Shown here piece by piece: positions 62,264 through 64,000 of a DNA stretch of 64,000 nt. How positions within the stretch are numbered: the first letter of the stretch is position 1; every line of letters starts with the position of its first letter. The stretch lies in NCBI RefSeq assembly GCF_004000805.1, contig NZ_BILY01000004.1, positions 124,001-188,000 on the forward strand, given 5' to 3'. A program made the translations under genes and the position numbers. This DNA is from Paenibacillus glycanilyticus NBRC 16618. Lineage in GTDB: Bacteria; Bacillota; Bacilli; Paenibacillales; Paenibacillaceae. The notes under the pieces are model-generated. The model was not told the DNA's origin and did no database searches. It saw nothing but the letters and a program-made list of their open reading frames with translations.

Positions 62264-63151
62264 ATGGAGAACGTGTTTTATTTGCTGGCTGATCCGATGT
62301 TTATCGTCGAGCTTGAGCATAACCGATGGTATATACGTGACATTAATTATGCCTTTACCAAATTGACCGGATACAAAAAAGCGGAGCTGACCGATGCAGA
62401 CCCTGACGGGCTGTTAAGAAGAGGCTTTACCTTCGGCGGACTTATGACCCAGCTTAGCGAGGATAACGAACAGTCGCTCGAACAGGAGTTAATCTCCAAA
62501 TCGACCGCCCCCATTCCCGTACGCTTTACCAGCCGCCGACTGCCCTCAAGCGAACAGACTTGCTTCATTATAATCTGCAAGGATTTGTCGGAGGAAAAAT
62601 ACATCGAAGAATACGCGATGGATAACCAGGTTCTGATGAGCGTTGGAATATCCGAGCAGTTCCGAATCACAAACGCAACCCGCTATTATTCGCCCTTCAA
62701 ACCAATCAATCTGGTGAATCAGTCCGTATTTGACCATATCGCGGACGAAAGCCGCAAACCTCTCCGCCGCATCATGGAATACGCGCGTGCTCACGGCACT
62801 ACCGAGCAGACCGATGTGAGGCTGTATCTCGGCGATCAGCTCCGGATGACAACCGTTATTATCAAACCCTTCTTCCACGGAAACAAAGAGTTCAAGGGTT
62901 ATGTCGTTCTGCTGACCGGCACGCTTCAGTCGGTACGGGAAGAGGATGCCGCCTACAAGCTCCGCATGCTGATGCTGAGCAAAAACATTACGGCTACCTC
63001 ATTGGCGCAATCAACCTTAATTTCGCTTACGACCATCTCCAAAATCCGCAATGGCAAAATCAAAAAGCCCCAGCGTCTTACGGCCGAATTGATAGCCGGA
63101 GAGCTGGGGGTGAAGCCGGAATCGATATGGAGCGGCTTTAAACGTTATTAG
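62264..63151 (+). CDS. PAS-domain regulator with C-terminal XRE-type helix-turn-helix
   Basis: 295 residues. PAS domain 1 covers 5-120 (ADPMFIVELEHNRWYIRDINYAFTKLTGYKKAEL), and a degenerate second PAS covers 125-225. The last ~65 residues are an XRE-like DNA-binding domain (LMLSKNITATSLAQSTLISLTTISKIRNGKIKKPQRLTAELIAGELGVKPESIW). No kinase or sigma-54 parts are present, so sensing and DNA binding are joined directly. AGGAAGGTGA precedes ATG 62264. It converges on the chemoreceptor gene with seven bases between stops. Confidence 0.85.
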   Translation: MENVFYLLADPMFIVELEHNRWYIRDINYAFTKLTGYKKAELTDADPDGLLRRGFTFGGLMTQLSEDNEQSLEQELISKSTAPIPVRFTSRRLPSSEQTCFIIICKDLSEEKYIEEYAMDNQVLMSVGISEQFRITNATRYYSPFKPINLVNQSVFDHIADESRKPLRRIMEYARAHGTTEQTDVRLYLGDQLRMTTVIIKPFFHGNKEFKGYVVLLTGTLQSVREEDAAYKLRMLMLSKNITATSLAQSTLISLTTISKIRNGKIKKPQRLTAELIAGELGVKPESIWSGFKRY

Positions 63152-63158
63152 ACGATCG

Positions 63159-64000
63159 TTAGAAACGGAACTTCATAACCAAGTCGTTCAAGTCTTGAGC
63201 GATACCGGTCAAACCGCCTGCGGCAGATGCAATTTCTTCAGCCGAGGCGGTTTGTTTGTCCGCGCTTTGCGCTACTTCCCTGGCAATATCGTAGGTACGG
63301 CGCGCGATTTCGGTCAGTTGATCAATAGAGGCGGACACCTCCTCCGAGCTTGCGGCAAGCTGCAAGGCAGCGGTCGCAACCTCGCCGATTTTCCCGGACA
63401 CTTCTCCTGCCGCGGTCGTAATTTGACGGAAGGAGCGGCCCGCCGCGTTTACTTTTTCCAGACCCTTTATCGTTTCCGCTCGGCTCGCGCTCATTTTTTG
63501 AACGGTGAGGATCATATCTTCCTTGATCATGCCTATTGCACCGGCAATATCGGAAACGGAGGCCGCCGTCTGGACTGACAGCTTGCGAACCTCTTCCGCC
63601 ACAACAGCAAAACCTTTTCCCGCTTCACCCGCTCTTGACGCTTCGATTGCCGCATTAAGCGCGAGCAGATTAGTCTGCTTGGATATAGAGCCGATAAAAT
63701 CGGTGATCCTGCCAATGTTGTTCATGCGGCTCTCGAGCAGCGCGACATGCTCGGATGCTGACTGAACGGTGTCATCGATGTCCGTCATCGTCCGGACAGC
63801 TTCTCCTATTGCCTCCGCCCCTTCCTTCGCCTGCAGTTCCGCATTTGCCGACAGCTTTGTCGCGATAGAACTGCTTTCCGCAATTCGCTGCGTTCCATGA
63901 GCCATCTCTTCCGTTGAGCGGGAAATTTCCTCGAAGCTGTGGAGTTGCTCCTGCGAGCCCGATGCCGCTTCTCGGAACATAGCGGAAGCTTGCTCGACCG
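63159..64000 (-). CDS. methyl-accepting chemotaxis protein, 3' part only
   Basis: The frame runs past base 64000, so the N-terminus with any sensor and HAMP domain is missing; about 280 residues are seen. The signalling hairpin tip is [40 protein letters not shown], preceded and followed by heptad coiled coil. It docks CheW/CheA and relays ligand occupancy to the flagellar motor. It ends without the NWETF-like tether. Confidence 0.93.
   Translation of the reverse strand, partial: VEQASAMFREAASGSQEQLHSFEEISRSTEEMAHGTQRIAESSSIATKLSANAELQAKEGAEAIGEAVRTMTDIDDTVQSASEHVALLESRMNNIGRITDFIGSISKQTNLLALNAAIEASRAGEAGKGFAVVAEEVRKLSVQTAASVSDIAGAIGMIKEDMILTVQKMSASRAETIKGLEKVNAAGRSFRQITTAAGEVSGKIGEVATAALQLAASSEEVSASIDQLTEIARRTYDIAREVAQSADKQTASAEEIASAAGGLTGIAQDLNDLVMKFRF

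Overview
The window looks like chromosome of a Paenibacillus-type member of the Bacillota. The reasons are moderate GC, strong AGGAGG-type ribosome sites, many GTG/TTG starts, YesM/YesN two-component genes, large secreted modular glycosidases, SLH anchoring, and closest recognisable relatives in Bacillus (yrrT-mccA-mccB, IolW, AcpS, NadE, bacilliredoxin). I see no rRNA, tRNA, insertion sequence, prophage or CRISPR array. Function calls come from reading motifs and remembered family features, not from searches.

Layout. 1-1271: end of a NitT/TauT-type ABC importer. 1364-5905: LacI regulator divergent from a secreted GH81 beta-1,3-glucanase. 5979-15816: a GH78-like rhamnosidase, a sugar ABC importer (binding lipoprotein plus two permeases), and a converging operon of YesM kinase, YesN regulator and a second binding lipoprotein. 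15868-16671: an 804-base non-coding stretch carrying seven copies of a 25-bp palindrome in a regular 73/52-bp spacing. 16672-19429: yrrT-mccA-mccB for methionine-to-cysteine conversion. 19594-32680: a minus-strand run with a glycerophosphodiesterase, a GH3 beta-glucosidase with an orphan PTS EIIC, an AraC-GH39 fusion, a cohesin-SLH surface protein and a 1503-residue GH3 protein carrying its own cohesin-like domain and a C-terminal dockerin. 32929-39347: TetR with an MFS exporter, GH43, a secreted acetamidase-like protein, an Lrp-type regulator and a CDF metal transporter. 39495-49680: small-sugar or inositol metabolism (two Gfo/Idh/MocA dehydrogenases, MDR dehydrogenase, TIM-barrel isomerase, GH2 glycosidase; DeoR, AraC and WYL regulators) plus a DinB/P-loop pair. 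49758-64000: an EamA transporter behind an apparent attenuator, hydrolases, KDPG aldolase, mutY, a c551-type cytochrome, acpS, nadE, a bacilliredoxin, two small possibly sporulation-linked genes, a KinB-like kinase, an HI0933-type flavoprotein, a PAS-XRE regulator and the end of a chemoreceptor.

How it works together. Most of the window is a carbohydrate-scavenging toolkit: secreted or surface enzymes (GH81, GH3-dockerin), intracellular glycosidases (GH78, GH3, GH2, GH43, GH39), dedicated importers (ABC, PTS) and one local regulator per cluster. The strongest candidates for something new are (1) the adjacent cohesin-SLH and cohesin/dockerin-GH3 genes, which suggest a minimal surface-bound cellulosome-like complex, (2) the palindrome array at 16146-16546, and (3) the regulator-glycosidase fusion whose ribosome site is buried in a hairpin.
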